A stretch of 31,451 nt of DNA from positions 1 to 31,451 of the IMG/VR virus record IMGVR_UViG_3300035698_002359; one strand, 5' to 3'. This stretch comes from a virus. Below are positions 19,468 through 28,588 of this stretch, piece after piece. Numbering within the stretch: position 1 is the stretch's first letter; each line of letters starts with the position of its first letter. Both the position numbers and the translations under genes were made by a program. The notes under the pieces were generated by a model that did not search any database, had not been told where the DNA came from, and worked only from the letters and a program-made list of their open reading frames with translations.

Positions 19468-21475
19468 ACTAGACAAAGCAAGTAAAGCAACGAAACAAGC
19501 TACCGATAAAATGGAGAAAGCTACCGATGACTTTTCTAAAGAAGGGTCAAAGGATATGCTCGACTTTTCTAATGCTATGGGTACTATGGTCGGCTTCGTT
19601 GGTGGTACTGCCGTCATTGGTGCCTTCAATGCTTTAAAAGACGTAGCCGGGGCTTTGTTTCAAACGTTTGTCGTTGACGGCGTAGCTGCGGCGCAAGTTC
19701 AAGAAGACGCTATTAACAATCTAAATAAACAATTAGCATTGAACGGTCAATACTCTAAAGCGGCGTCTTTAGATATGCAGGCCTTTGCTAGTGAAATGCA
19801 AAGAACCACCAAGATAGGTGACGAATCAACTTTACAAATGCTAGCACTTGCTTCGACGTTTGGTAAATCAAATGAAGAAACTAAGAAGTTAACTAAGGCG
19901 GCTATCGAATTAAGTGCAGCGACAGGTCTTACCTTAGAAGGTTCTATTAAGAATCTTGGTAAGACTTACGCAGGTATGACGGGTGAACTCGGTGAATCGC
20001 TTCCTATCATTAGAGAGTTAACAGTCGAACAATTAAAAGCAGGTGCCGCACTTGATTTAATTATAAATCGTTTCGGTGGTACTGCCGCTTCTCAGGTAGA
20101 AACCTTTAGCGGTCTTAACCAACAACTTGCGAATACCTTCGGCGACATTCAAGAAAAGATAGGCGGCGTAGTTACAAAGAACCAATCTTTAATTAATGTT
20201 ATGCAAGTGCTAGGCGGTGTACTTGCCGACGTCGATAAAAATTTATTAGATAATAATCAGTCTTACCAGTTACTAGTAAGTGAAGGTTTAATAATGTTAA
20301 TCGATGCGACTAGATACGTCGTTAACACTTTAGACTTTCTTAGTAGGTCTTTAGAGTTTACTGCGGGTGTTGTAAACGCATTACTTACCCCTATTGGTTT
20401 ATTAATAGCCGGAATAAGAATACTAGGTGGTGACGCCGATCAAGCTTCTAAAGATTTCATGCAATCTTTTGAGTTAATGAAAAAACAATTAACTATATTC
20501 AGTGATGACTCGGAAACAAAGCTAGGTTCGGTATCTGAAAAGTTAGCCGAAATGTCAGTCGTTGCTAGAATGGGAATGCAGGAAATAAAAGACGGCGTTA
20601 ACTCTACTATTGAACCAATGAACCAACAAAAGAAAAAAGTTGTTGAGTTAACCCAAGCCGAAAAAGACAGACTAGCTGCTTTAAAAGATTTCGGTTTAGC
20701 CTTAGCTAATACGCAAAACGTACTCGCAGAAAACTATAGTTTTGAATTAGAAGCATTAAAAATGAATCTAAGTAATAAGCTTATAGAAGAAGAAGCTTAT
20801 CTTACGGCACGTCAAGAAATGCTAGATACAAAACAAGAAGAAGAAAGGGCTAGACTACAAGAAGCGAAATCAAAGAACTTATTAACCGAAACGCAATACA
20901 GAAATGCAGTTAGTAAATTAGATAAACTTCAAGACCTAGGACAACGCAAGTTAATGAATGAGCGTCTAAAGCATGAAGAGAAGACACAGCAAACTAGAGA
21001 GCAAAACTTTAAAGCTACTGTAGGTACGATAACTACACTAAGTAATAACTCTAATAAAGAACTAGCTGCCGCTGGTCGCCTATTCGCTATCTACCAAGCT
21101 ACGCAAGATGGGTACGTAGCGGTACAAAAAGCGTTAGCTTCGGCACCGCCACCTTTTAACTTTGTATTAGCGGGACTTGTAGGCGCGGCTACCCTTCAAA
21201 ATATATCAAAGATTAAAGTGGTAAGACTTAATAGAGGTGTTGAAGTACCCGTCGCTAGAGGCGCTAATAGGGATAGTGTACCCATGTTAGCGACACCGGG
21301 CGAAACCGTCATAGATAGAAGTACCACCGATAAATTAAAAGAGTTTCTAAATAATGGTGGTGGTAGAATGACAGTCGAGTTAACCCTACGTGACGGGTTA
21401 ATAGATTTAATAGAAGAGAAGATTATCGAGCGTCAAAGTTTAGGTACTTCTTTATTCCAAACGAGGCTTACATAA
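19406..21475 (+). CDS. Tape measure protein
   Basis: A 689-aa protein starting with GTG 19406 behind AGGTGG. The first ~50 residues are coiled (LRSELDKASKATKQATDKME), followed by hydrophobic segments (MVGFVGGTAVIGAFNAL near 60; VNALLTPIGLLIAGIRIL near 320), long helical repeats rich in Ala, Gln and Lys, and a typical end with GGVVTK-like motifs, ARGANRDSVPMLATPGETVI and a helical tail. Tape measures occupy the tube and set tail length. At roughly 1.5 angstrom per residue this predicts a ~100-nm tail. The last gene region overlaps the distal tail start (TAATG). No lytic domain was seen. Confidence 0.92.
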   Translation: MAKLEELVVSLIAETQGLRSELDKASKATKQATDKMEKATDDFSKEGSKDMLDFSNAMGTMVGFVGGTAVIGAFNALKDVAGALFQTFVVDGVAAAQVQEDAINNLNKQLALNGQYSKAASLDMQAFASEMQRTTKIGDESTLQMLALASTFGKSNEETKKLTKAAIELSAATGLTLEGSIKNLGKTYAGMTGELGESLPIIRELTVEQLKAGAALDLIINRFGGTAASQVETFSGLNQQLANTFGDIQEKIGGVVTKNQSLINVMQVLGGVLADVDKNLLDNNQSYQLLVSEGLIMLIDATRYVVNTLDFLSRSLEFTAGVVNALLTPIGLLIAGIRILGGDADQASKDFMQSFELMKKQLTIFSDDSETKLGSVSEKLAEMSVVARMGMQEIKDGVNSTIEPMNQQKKKVVELTQAEKDRLAALKDFGLALANTQNVLAENYSFELEALKMNLSNKLIEEEAYLTARQEMLDTKQEEERARLQEAKSKNLLTETQYRNAVSKLDKLQDLGQRKLMNERLKHEEKTQQTREQNFKATVGTITTLSNNSNKELAAAGRLFAIYQATQDGYVAVQKALASAPPPFNFVLAGLVGAATLQNISKIKVVRLNRGVEVPVARGANRDSVPMLATPGETVIDRSTTDKLKEFLNNGGGRMTVELTLRDGLIDLIEEKIIERQSLGTSLFQTRLT

Positions 21476-22278
21476 TGGGTATAAAGTTCTATAAGAAAAG
21501 CGTTTACGATCTATCAAACGCATTACCTACGACTACTGTTACCGACGCCGTTGCATCTAATACAGGTCAATCGTTTTCTGACTTTATGAGAAATAGAAGT
21601 AACTCTTCCGGTTGGGCGACGACAGATTCTACAGACGCAGCTAACACCACTATAGAAATAGACTTTAATGACTTAAAAGAGTTTTCGAGACTTATGCTTA
21701 TAGGGCATAACTTAAAAGCCTACACTATTAAATATTGGAATGGTTCGACGTGGACTGATTTCTCGACTCCTATTAGTGAAACTACAAGTACAGATACGTC
21801 TAAGTATTATGACTTTACTATAGTTGAATCTCAAAAATTACAAATAATAGTAACTGCCGCGCAAACATTAAATGCTGATAAGGTTATAAAACAATTACTA
21901 GTATGTGAATACTTGGGCGAGTTTTCTTTTCAACCTATGATTAAGGCGCAGTTTTCTAAACAACGAAAAACTAGTAACTACCTTTCGGGCAAGAACTTTA
22001 TATCTAGTCAAGTCGGCGGTTTTAGTTGTGAACTAACACACCCAAGTGTATCGAGCGACACCGACTTTAATCTAATTGAAACACTCTTTGAGACTTACGA
22101 GGGCTTCCATGTCTCATTAAGTGGTGGCGACTTAACAGACTTTGAGATAATAAGACCGGGGTATAGATTAGAAGATATATTTTTTATGAACATTGCGAGC
22201 GAATACGAACCAAGTTATGTAGAGGGTCGTTATAAGAACGGAATACCTATAAAGCTAATGTTAGTTGAGGTTAATTAA
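21475..22278 (+). CDS. Distal tail-type protein with discoidin-like domain
   Basis: A 267-aa protein immediately after the tape measure, the usual place of the distal tail (Dit) protein. Residues ~30-150 look like a galactose-binding/F5-8C-type jelly roll (SGWATTDSTDAANTTIEIDF, LMLIGHNLKAYTIKYWNGS, YYDFTIVESQKLQIIVTAA), the fold used for carbohydrate or surface contacts. The C-terminal part (GGFSCELTHPSVSSDTDF, FETYEGFHVSL) is beta-rich and less recognisable. Dit forms the hexameric hub joining tube and tip. GAGG precedes ATG. Identification rests mainly on gene order and fold impression. Confidence 0.6.
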   Translation: MGIKFYKKSVYDLSNALPTTTVTDAVASNTGQSFSDFMRNRSNSSGWATTDSTDAANTTIEIDFNDLKEFSRLMLIGHNLKAYTIKYWNGSTWTDFSTPISETTSTDTSKYYDFTIVESQKLQIIVTAAQTLNADKVIKQLLVCEYLGEFSFQPMIKAQFSKQRKTSNYLSGKNFISSQVGGFSCELTHPSVSSDTDFNLIETLFETYEGFHVSLSGGDLTDFEIIRPGYRLEDIFFMNIASEYEPSYVEGRYKNGIPIKLMLVEVN

Positions 22279-22279
22279 C

Positions 22280-23506
22280 TTGGGTAAGTATAGAGCATAT
22301 GTAAAACCATTCGATGCCGACGGTAACTACGTATCGGATTTTATAGAAATTTCAGAAGACCTACTAAAAGTCGGCGACGTTTCTATGTCTATTGATAATA
22401 CCGATTTCGACGTAGGGATTATTAAAAACTCAAATGTTAAAGTAACACTACGTAACGACCATGGTAGGTATTCAGACGCTAATAGCGTGCAGAGTATTTT
22501 TACTTTTAAAAGAAAAAATGCGATTATTAAAATAACATGGGATAGAAGAACCGAACCTTTAATATGTGGGTTCTTCTATCCCGGTAAAGAGTCACTAGGT
22601 GGTGAAGAAACTATCTTCGAGGGCGTACTTACCGAAGTCAATTCACTATCAAATGTATTAGAACAATTCGCCGAATTCTCTGTATTGGGTTATGAATCAA
22701 TATTAAATGAATTAGAAGTACCTTATGATGATATAGACGCAACGGGTGACTATGTAGATGCGGTCTATACCTGTTTAGATCAAGTACCTTTTAATAGTTT
22801 AGTAACGGTAAGTATTTCTAATATAACAACGAACTATGACCCGGCTTTAGATAATAAAGACGAGCTACAAAACAAAACAGTCGGCGAAGTTTTAAAGAAA
22901 CTATTACAAGACATGGGTGCGGTTCTTTATATTAAAAACAATACTGTATATGTTACACCGAGAGAAGCGACGGCTACTTCTCAAAGAACTTTCTACGGTC
23001 AAGGTTCTACTAATGGTATTGAAGATATAATCGACTTATCTAGATACAGAGACGGGATAAATAGAGTTTTTAATTTCTGGACTTGGGCGAATACAACTTT
23101 TAAGTCCTTATCGATTTCGAGTGTTGAACTCTACGGGGTAAAGAAAAAAGAACTAAGTTCGTTAACTATAGCCGACGGTTCGAGTACAAAAATTAATAAT
23201 ATATTAGATGATTATAAAGACGAGTTTTCTAGTCCTAAAATTGAATTTGATTTAGAAACCCCGATAGAATACGCTTCCCTTGGTCTCTCTATACTTGACC
23301 GGGTACAAGTTGACTATCCTACTGTTTATACGAGTGCTGATAATAACATTATACCACGTTACGGACTTTCGGCCTATGGTGCTTCTAGGTATCCCTACGG
23401 ACGTTGGGACGTAACGCTCGACCCCGATGCTTATTCGTTTAAGATTCTAGGTATTAAGTATTCACCGAATAAGAATACGATAATTTTTAAACTTAGGGAA
23501 ATATAA
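22280..23506 (+). CDS. Tail hub / tail-tip protein
   Basis: A 408-aa beta-rich protein following the Dit-type gene. TTG 22280 is chosen as start because GAGG lies nine bases upstream and it begins one base after the previous stop; TTG 22265 is an alternative without a ribosome site. Features: YRAYVKPFDADGNYVSDFIE, strands around VKVTLRNDHGRYSD, a helix in TVGEVLKKLLQDMGAVLYI and TVYVTPREA, then DRVQVDYPTVYTS and FKILGIKYSP. The 'LLqdmgavlyi.nntvyV.pR' section recalls gp27/Tal-like baseplate hub proteins. It probably forms the trimeric tip that opens on DNA release. No peptidase domain was seen. Confidence 0.6.
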   Translation: MGKYRAYVKPFDADGNYVSDFIEISEDLLKVGDVSMSIDNTDFDVGIIKNSNVKVTLRNDHGRYSDANSVQSIFTFKRKNAIIKITWDRRTEPLICGFFYPGKESLGGEETIFEGVLTEVNSLSNVLEQFAEFSVLGYESILNELEVPYDDIDATGDYVDAVYTCLDQVPFNSLVTVSISNITTNYDPALDNKDELQNKTVGEVLKKLLQDMGAVLYIKNNTVYVTPREATATSQRTFYGQGSTNGIEDIIDLSRYRDGINRVFNFWTWANTTFKSLSISSVELYGVKKKELSSLTIADGSSTKINNILDDYKDEFSSPKIEFDLETPIEYASLGLSILDRVQVDYPTVYTSADNNIIPRYGLSAYGASRYPYGRWDVTLDPDAYSFKILGIKYSPNKNTIIFKLREI

Positions 23507-23509
23507 TAG

Positions 23510-24187
23510 ATGGGTGACGATACTCTACTTACTAAAGCTGATAGAGATATAGTAAGTTCTAACGACTTTAATCAGTATAAACGCGCCTTAGTAGGGGACC
23601 AAGTACCGCGTAACTCTAGTGGTATCGCTACGGCTAACGCTGCCGAGTTTGGTACAGAAACTAAACCTTTTAAAAAAGTAAAAGTTACTGTAGGTCATCT
23701 ATTCGTAGGAATGATTATGCATTACCATTCCTATAACGTGGGTCTAGATAACCCCGGTCAAGGTTGGTTTCAATGTAGTGGAAGTATCATAAACGAAGCT
23801 AACTACAATGGTACGCATGGTGCAGGTTCTTGGGATACATACATAGGTTCTTCACCTTTAGACGGTTTATACGCACCATCTGTTTTAAGTAATACTTATC
23901 TTCAAAGTTTAATAGCCGCGCAAACTTTACCCGACGGTTCGGGTTTAATAGGTACTTCCGGTAGTAATACCTTAACACCACCTAATCATAACCATGTCGG
24001 CGGTTCACATACTCATACAGTTTCTAATACTCCCGGTACTTACGGTTTTGCTGCATCTACTATTATTAGTACGCTAAATTCTAGTACCGAAGCGGGCGGC
24101 GTAACTACTACAGGTTTCGGCGCGAGTACCGCCGTTGATGGTAAACCCGAATCAATAGAGGTACAGTATTGGATTAGGGTTATATAA
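23510..24187 (+). CDS. Tail collar-domain fibre protein, copy 1 of 3
   Basis: A 225-aa protein. Residues ~1-65 are a shared N-terminal module (NDFNQYKRALVGDQVPRNSS, PFKKVKVTVGHLFVG), residues ~80-125 a tail-collar core (GWFQCSGSIINEANY, HGAGSWDTYI, LDGLYAP), then a HNHVGGSHTH histidine cluster near residue 163 and a closing strand PESIEVQYWIRVI. Collar domains occur at the ends of short tail fibres such as T4 gp12 and bind receptors as trimers. AGGGAAA lies upstream. Two paralogues follow with one-base overlaps. Copy 1 has the most divergent middle (YLQSLIAAQTLPDGSGLIGT). Confidence 0.8.
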   Translation: MGDDTLLTKADRDIVSSNDFNQYKRALVGDQVPRNSSGIATANAAEFGTETKPFKKVKVTVGHLFVGMIMHYHSYNVGLDNPGQGWFQCSGSIINEANYNGTHGAGSWDTYIGSSPLDGLYAPSVLSNTYLQSLIAAQTLPDGSGLIGTSGSNTLTPPNHNHVGGSHTHTVSNTPGTYGFAASTIISTLNSSTEAGGVTTTGFGASTAVDGKPESIEVQYWIRVI

Positions 24188-24858
24188 TGGGCAGTAACGA
24201 TATAGCGACGGCAAAAGACGGCGAGAAAATAAAACATACCGACCCTAATCAGTATAATGAGGCTTTAAGTGGGGACATAGTACCACGTAACACCGGGGGA
24301 AATCCGAGTGCTAACGCGGGAAGTATCGGCACGTCTACACTTCCTTTTAAAAAAGCTAACATAACCGTAGGGTACTTAAAAGTTAAAACGATTATGCCTT
24401 TTCACGATTATAACGGCTTACTAACTCCAGGCCAAGGTTGGTTTAAATGTGATGGAAGTATAATAAACGAAACAAATTATGATTCTTTACATGGCGCAGG
24501 TTCTTGGGACGAGTACATAGTTAGTTCGGATTTAGACGGTTTATATTCACCTAACTTTGTAGATAAAATACCATCGGGTGTTTCATCTACTACAGAAGAT
24601 GGTACTACGGCTATTAGTCCCGTAGGTAATGCTAACCACGAAGTAACTATAGATAACCATACCCATACAGGACCTAACCACACCCACGTCCTTAATGGGA
24701 CTTTTAACGACGAAGTATTAGGCGGTGGTACGGCGGGTTTACAAAGTATAAGTTCTATAGGTGCAACGGGTACGGGTAATACTTCGGCGAGTGGGTCCCA
24801 TACTGTAAACGTAAAACCACAATCTATAGAGTTTCAGTTTTGGATTAGGATTATATAA
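24187..24858 (+). CDS. Tail collar-domain fibre protein, copy 2 of 3
   Basis: A 223-aa paralogue of the flanking genes. The N-terminal module is DPNQYNEALSGDIVPRNTGG and PFKKANITVGYLKV. The collar core is GQGWFKCDGSIINETNYD with HGAGSWDEYI and LDGLYSPNFV. The metal-type cluster is DNHTHTGPNHTH near residue 158-169, and the end is PQSIEFQFWIRII. The spacing of HxH pairs recalls the iron-binding HxH motifs in the T4 gp37 tip, where each pair in a trimer supplies six ligands. Its ATG shares one base with the previous stop; AGGG is upstream. It may form a homotrimer or combine with its paralogues. Confidence 0.8.
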   Translation: MGSNDIATAKDGEKIKHTDPNQYNEALSGDIVPRNTGGNPSANAGSIGTSTLPFKKANITVGYLKVKTIMPFHDYNGLLTPGQGWFKCDGSIINETNYDSLHGAGSWDEYIVSSDLDGLYSPNFVDKIPSGVSSTTEDGTTAISPVGNANHEVTIDNHTHTGPNHTHVLNGTFNDEVLGGGTAGLQSISSIGATGTGNTSASGSHTVNVKPQSIEFQFWIRII

Positions 24859-25550
24859 TGAGTGATAACACTTTAGTCGATAAAGCAGACACGAATATAA
24901 TTGAAGAGTCCGACCCTAATCAATACAAAACCGCTTTAAGTGAAGGTCAAGTACCGCGTAACTCTAGTGGTGTTGCTACGACCGATGGTGCCGACGCCGG
25001 AACTGACTTAGTACCCTTTAAAAAAATGCATATAACTAATGGTCACCTTTTTACCGGGATGGTAACACCTGCATTTATCTATAATGGTGTTATAGACGTA
25101 GCCCAAGGTTGGTTTAAATGTAACGGTACTATAATTAATAAAGCTAATTATGACGACCAACACGGCGTAGGTTCTTGGGACGAATATATAGTTACATCAC
25201 CATTAGAAGGAAGGTACGCGCCTACTATGGGTCAAGTCGGCGCTTCGGGCGTCGGTAAAATGTTAGCGGGCGCGAGTGACACGACCCAAGACGGTACTAC
25301 TGAAATGACGACAGTCGGTAATAGTAATAACCTATATTCTTTACCTTCCCATACCCATACAGGACCTAACCATAGTCACTCAATTAGCAAGACCCAAGCT
25401 TCAATCTATGGTGGTGGTGCACTAATTAGAATACAAAACGTAGCAACGTCAACGGGAAGTGCGAACCCTACCACTAGTTCAAGCGGCGGTGGTAACCTAA
25501 GTATAGCGCCTAAAACTATGGACGTTTTATTTTACATAAGGATAGTATAA
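24858..25550 (+). CDS. Tail collar-domain fibre protein, copy 3 of 3
   Basis: A 230-aa paralogue: DPNQYKTALSEGQVPRNSSG and PFKKMHITNGHLFTG in the N-terminal module, AQGWFKCNGTIINKANYD with HGVGSWDEYI and LEGRYAPTM in the core, LPSHTHTGPNHSHSI as the histidine cluster near residue 170, and a final strand MDVLFYIRIV. Its C-terminal segment between cluster and end (Gly/Ser/Thr-rich, IQNVATSTGSANPTTSSSGG) differs most from the others, which would alter the exposed tip. Starts by a one-base overlap with copy 2, with AGGA upstream. Confidence 0.8.
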   Translation: MSDNTLVDKADTNIIEESDPNQYKTALSEGQVPRNSSGVATTDGADAGTDLVPFKKMHITNGHLFTGMVTPAFIYNGVIDVAQGWFKCNGTIINKANYDDQHGVGSWDEYIVTSPLEGRYAPTMGQVGASGVGKMLAGASDTTQDGTTEMTTVGNSNNLYSLPSHTHTGPNHSHSISKTQASIYGGGALIRIQNVATSTGSANPTTSSSGGGNLSIAPKTMDVLFYIRIV

Positions 25551-26041
25551 TGACAAGTATATGGGATTTATTAATACCAACACGAAGTAATGCCGATGTA
25601 ATAGCAGTAGACGCCAGTTGGTTTAATGTTTTTAAAACTGCGCTGAAAACTGCTTTTCCTAATCTGGTAATCTCAACGGCTACGATTACACTAACTAATA
25701 ACCAATCGACGTACGAAGACATTACAGACCTTTTGCTTGATAAAGATACCTATACTTATTACGTTATTCGGTATCGAGCGCAACGGTCCGATGATACCCC
25801 AGACGTAAGGGACGAGGTAGGGACTATAATAGCACGTTACATTAGCGGTGCTTGGACTTATGACAGGTCTATAGAGTATGGTAACGCCTTAGGCGATGGT
25901 GCCGAAGGTGGTGACTACGGGACTAACTACCTGCACGTAGATTCGTCAAGCGGTCAAGGTCAATATAAAACGAGTAATATGACGGGCGGCACTTATGCTA
26001 GTTCTTTTGAATATAAAATAATTGAGGTATGGAATGCGTAA
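25550..26041 (+). CDS. Small tail protein sharing the collar N-terminal module
   Basis: A 163-aa protein. Its first ~40 residues (SNADVIAVDASWFNVFKTAL) line up in spacing with the N-terminal module of the three collar proteins ('aD..II...d.NqYkTAL'), suggesting the same attachment site on the tail. The remainder is a beta domain: LVISTATITLTNNQ, YTYYVIRYRAQRSDD, VGTIIARYISGAWTYDRSI and FEYKIIEVWNA. It could cap or replace a collar protein in the tip, or be a minor receptor-binding subunit. AAGGATAG precedes ATG. Its end overlaps the large fibre gene by 8 bp. Confidence 0.6.
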   Translation: MTSIWDLLIPTRSNADVIAVDASWFNVFKTALKTAFPNLVISTATITLTNNQSTYEDITDLLLDKDTYTYYVIRYRAQRSDDTPDVRDEVGTIIARYISGAWTYDRSIEYGNALGDGAEGGDYGTNYLHVDSSSGQGQYKTSNMTGGTYASSFEYKIIEVWNA

Positions 26042-28091
26042 CTTTTTAAAAATATTTACAGCACTACTAATTAGTTCAGTCGTTGTCGTTGCCTGCGCAC
26101 GTACCGAACTTAAAGACTTTTTTGTTAAAGGAATAGTCGGGGTACTTAATGGTAACCCTTTAAGATTCTATGAAACTACAGCTAACGGTACAAACTATAC
26201 AGGTTTCAAGGCACCAAATTCTTTGACAGGAAATACTACTTTTACTTTACCAGACGGCGACGGTAATACGGGTCAAACTGTTATAACCGACGGAAGCGGT
26301 AACCTTGCGTGGGGTGCAAGTGCGGGCGGCGGTTCTAAAACTTATTTTGATAGTGAATCGGCTAACGTCGAAGCAAGTGTCGGGTCTTGGTTAACCGACG
26401 ATGGTGCGGGCGGTACGGCTTCTTATTTAACTTTATCAGTAGAAGCTTCGGCGCATCTTGCCAGTGAAGGTTCTTTACAAGTTGATAAATCAGCTAATGA
26501 CGCTTCGAGTGAATTTATAAAACTTAACACTCAAACCATCGACTTAACTGACAGGGGTAAAGCCTTATATGGTTCTTTTTCTTATGAAGCATTAACGGGT
26601 TATGACTCAAGTGATTTAGTTATAGAACTTTATGACGTTACAAACGCTGCCGTATTATATTCAGGTCCTACAGAAGATTTAGAGTTACTAGATTCTAAAG
26701 GTCAATTTAATTTTGTTGTTTATACAGAAGACGACACCGAGGTAGTTCAATTACGATTAAAAATTAATAGTACAAACGCAACGGCATGGTCTTTATATTT
26801 TGATGAGTTTAAATTAGGCCCAAGTACCACTATACAGTCTACTATTACTACAGGTTGGCAAGACTATACACCTAATTTCCTTACATCGGGCGGCGGTAGT
26901 GTTACCTTGGACGGTACTTCGTCCGTACCTCTATATGGTAAGTGGCGACGTACAGGTGACACCATAGAGATACATTACGGATTTAGAAACGGTACAGGTG
27001 GTGGTGCATCGGGTAATGCGGGTAGCATAAAAATAAGCTTCCCTACAGGTGTCGAGTTTGAGAGTAGTGGGTCTTCTGAATCCGATTTAATCTTAGGACC
27101 CTATCTAGGTCCTGCACGTTCTTCGACAAGTGCTACTAAACTAGGTTCATATCAAGTCTACAGTGGTTTTATTACACCCGGCGATACCGGAGCAATTACG
27201 GTAGCGAGTTTAGCCGCAGGTTTCTCTTTACATGGCGAGGCTACTTTTAAAGTTACAGGTTGGGACGTAGGAGCGCAAGTAAATAGTAATGAACTAAGTT
27301 TACAGACTATAACAGTTATGGGAAGGTCTAACGGCGGTCAAGTTTTAACAGGTAATACTACCCCCATTAGTTACGTTGAAGAACTCGACACCCATAACGC
27401 TTGGGACGGTGACGAATTTGTAGCACCTAAAACAGGAATCTATGAACTAAAAGGCAGTGTTAAAACCACGACAAGTGTTAAACCTATTTACTATTCATAT
27501 ATAAACAATAGTATTGATAAGATGGTCGGGTATAACCCTAGCAATGGTACATTGATGAGTATTACGTGGACAGGTAAACTAAATAAAGGTGACGAACTAG
27601 AAATAAGAAGCGATACGGGGTCTACACTTTCCGCATCTAATACACTACATTGGTTAACTATTTCTAATCGCCCAGACTACGCGGTTCTTGGTGTTGTTAA
27701 TAACAACGAATACTTAGAAGAAAAAATAACGACTCTTTACACCCACCCCCATGCCGCAGATACATGGGGAGATTTAGACACCATTGATTTAACTCCGGGT
27801 GAGTGGGATATTTATTTAACAGTTGCTTATTATTCAAATGGGGCTACGACTTCTACAGGTGTTTACATGGGAATAAGTACCGCATCGGGGTCTTCTTTTC
27901 CTAGCACGGCTAATCCCGATAACGTAGTTTCAACAGTTAAGTCCAATACTACCGGGACCTACTCTACACTTAATTTAATGTATAGGGTTAACGTATCAGC
28001 GGAAGACACTTACTATCTAAAAAGTTATAGCGCGGGTTCAATTTCTAATTTACAAGTAGCACATACAATAAAAGCACGAAGAGTTAAGTAA
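26034..28091 (+). CDS. Large fibre/adhesin-like protein with lipoprotein signal
   Basis: A 685-aa protein from ATG 26034 (GAGG six bases upstream; overlapping the previous stop by 8 bp). The first 21 residues (MRNFLKIFTALLISSVVVVA then Cys21) form a good lipoprotein signal with Ala at +2. Next comes a repeat-like fibre module, PLRFYETTANGTNYTGFKAP to GSGNLAWGASAGGG (~43-105), common in phage fibres. Residues ~110-265 resemble a carbohydrate-binding jelly roll, followed by GWQDYTPNFLTSGGG and a beta section. Two C-terminal C1q/TNF-like jelly rolls follow (PISYVEELDTHNAWDGDEF; LTPGEWDIYLTVAYYSNG). It is last in the tail module, as a receptor-binding fibre would be, but the signal suggests export and lipidation. 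Confidence 0.7.
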   Translation: MRNFLKIFTALLISSVVVVACARTELKDFFVKGIVGVLNGNPLRFYETTANGTNYTGFKAPNSLTGNTTFTLPDGDGNTGQTVITDGSGNLAWGASAGGGSKTYFDSESANVEASVGSWLTDDGAGGTASYLTLSVEASAHLASEGSLQVDKSANDASSEFIKLNTQTIDLTDRGKALYGSFSYEALTGYDSSDLVIELYDVTNAAVLYSGPTEDLELLDSKGQFNFVVYTEDDTEVVQLRLKINSTNATAWSLYFDEFKLGPSTTIQSTITTGWQDYTPNFLTSGGGSVTLDGTSSVPLYGKWRRTGDTIEIHYGFRNGTGGGASGNAGSIKISFPTGVEFESSGSSESDLILGPYLGPARSSTSATKLGSYQVYSGFITPGDTGAITVASLAAGFSLHGEATFKVTGWDVGAQVNSNELSLQTITVMGRSNGGQVLTGNTTPISYVEELDTHNAWDGDEFVAPKTGIYELKGSVKTTTSVKPIYYSYINNSIDKMVGYNPSNGTLMSITWTGKLNKGDELEIRSDTGSTLSASNTLHWLTISNRPDYAVLGVVNNNEYLEEKITTLYTHPHAADTWGDLDTIDLTPGEWDIYLTVAYYSNGATTSTGVYMGISTASGSSFPSTANPDNVVSTVKSNTTGTYSTLNLMYRVNVSAEDTYYLKSYSAGSISNLQVAHTIKARRVK

Positions 28092-28107
28092 TTAAGAAGG
28101 GGATAAA

Positions 28108-28566
28108 GTGAGCGAAGAAAAGAAGATGGACCCCGCACTAAAAACGACAGGCACCGTGCTAGCCAGTGGTGGTGCGGGAGCTATTATATTTAAACTATTC
28201 ATGGCTCTACAAGCCCAAGGTGTTGACTCAATTAACAGTAACCAACAAATTCAAACTGCGGCTATAATTCAAAGGATAGATCAAAACGAAAAGCTTGACG
28301 AGCGTAGAGATAGGGAAGTGCGCGAATTTAAAAAAGAAGTAGCCCAAGATCGTAAAGACCAGACTAACGCCTATAAAGATATGAAAAGAGAAATGTCTGT
28401 AGAACTTGGCAAGATTTTTAACATTTTAAACGATACTACAAAAGATAGATTCACTAAGACTGAGAGTGTCGCTAACAACAATATACTTTTAAAAATGATA
28501 GAACAAAATAATCAAATGATAAAACTAAACGTCGAAGAGATTAAACTAATAAGAAGACATAGATAA
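28108..28566 (+). CDS. Membrane-anchored coiled-coil protein (lysis-region candidate)
   Basis: A 152-aa protein from GTG 28108 behind AAGGGGAT. Residues ~12-40 hold one hydrophobic segment rich in Gly and Ala (TVLASGGAGAIIFKLFMALQ). The remainder is a highly charged helix, predicted coiled coil (EKLDERRDREVREFKKEVAQ and onward) with Lys-rich end. One N-terminal anchor followed by a long coil fits an inner-membrane spanin subunit or a haemolysin XhlA-like lysis accessory protein. Its position after the fibre gene suits either. No decisive motif. Confidence 0.6.
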   Translation: MSEEKKMDPALKTTGTVLASGGAGAIIFKLFMALQAQGVDSINSNQQIQTAAIIQRIDQNEKLDERRDREVREFKKEVAQDRKDQTNAYKDMKREMSVELGKIFNILNDTTKDRFTKTESVANNNILLKMIEQNNQMIKLNVEEIKLIRRHR

Positions 28567-28588
28567 TATAACCATAGAGGAGTGGTAA

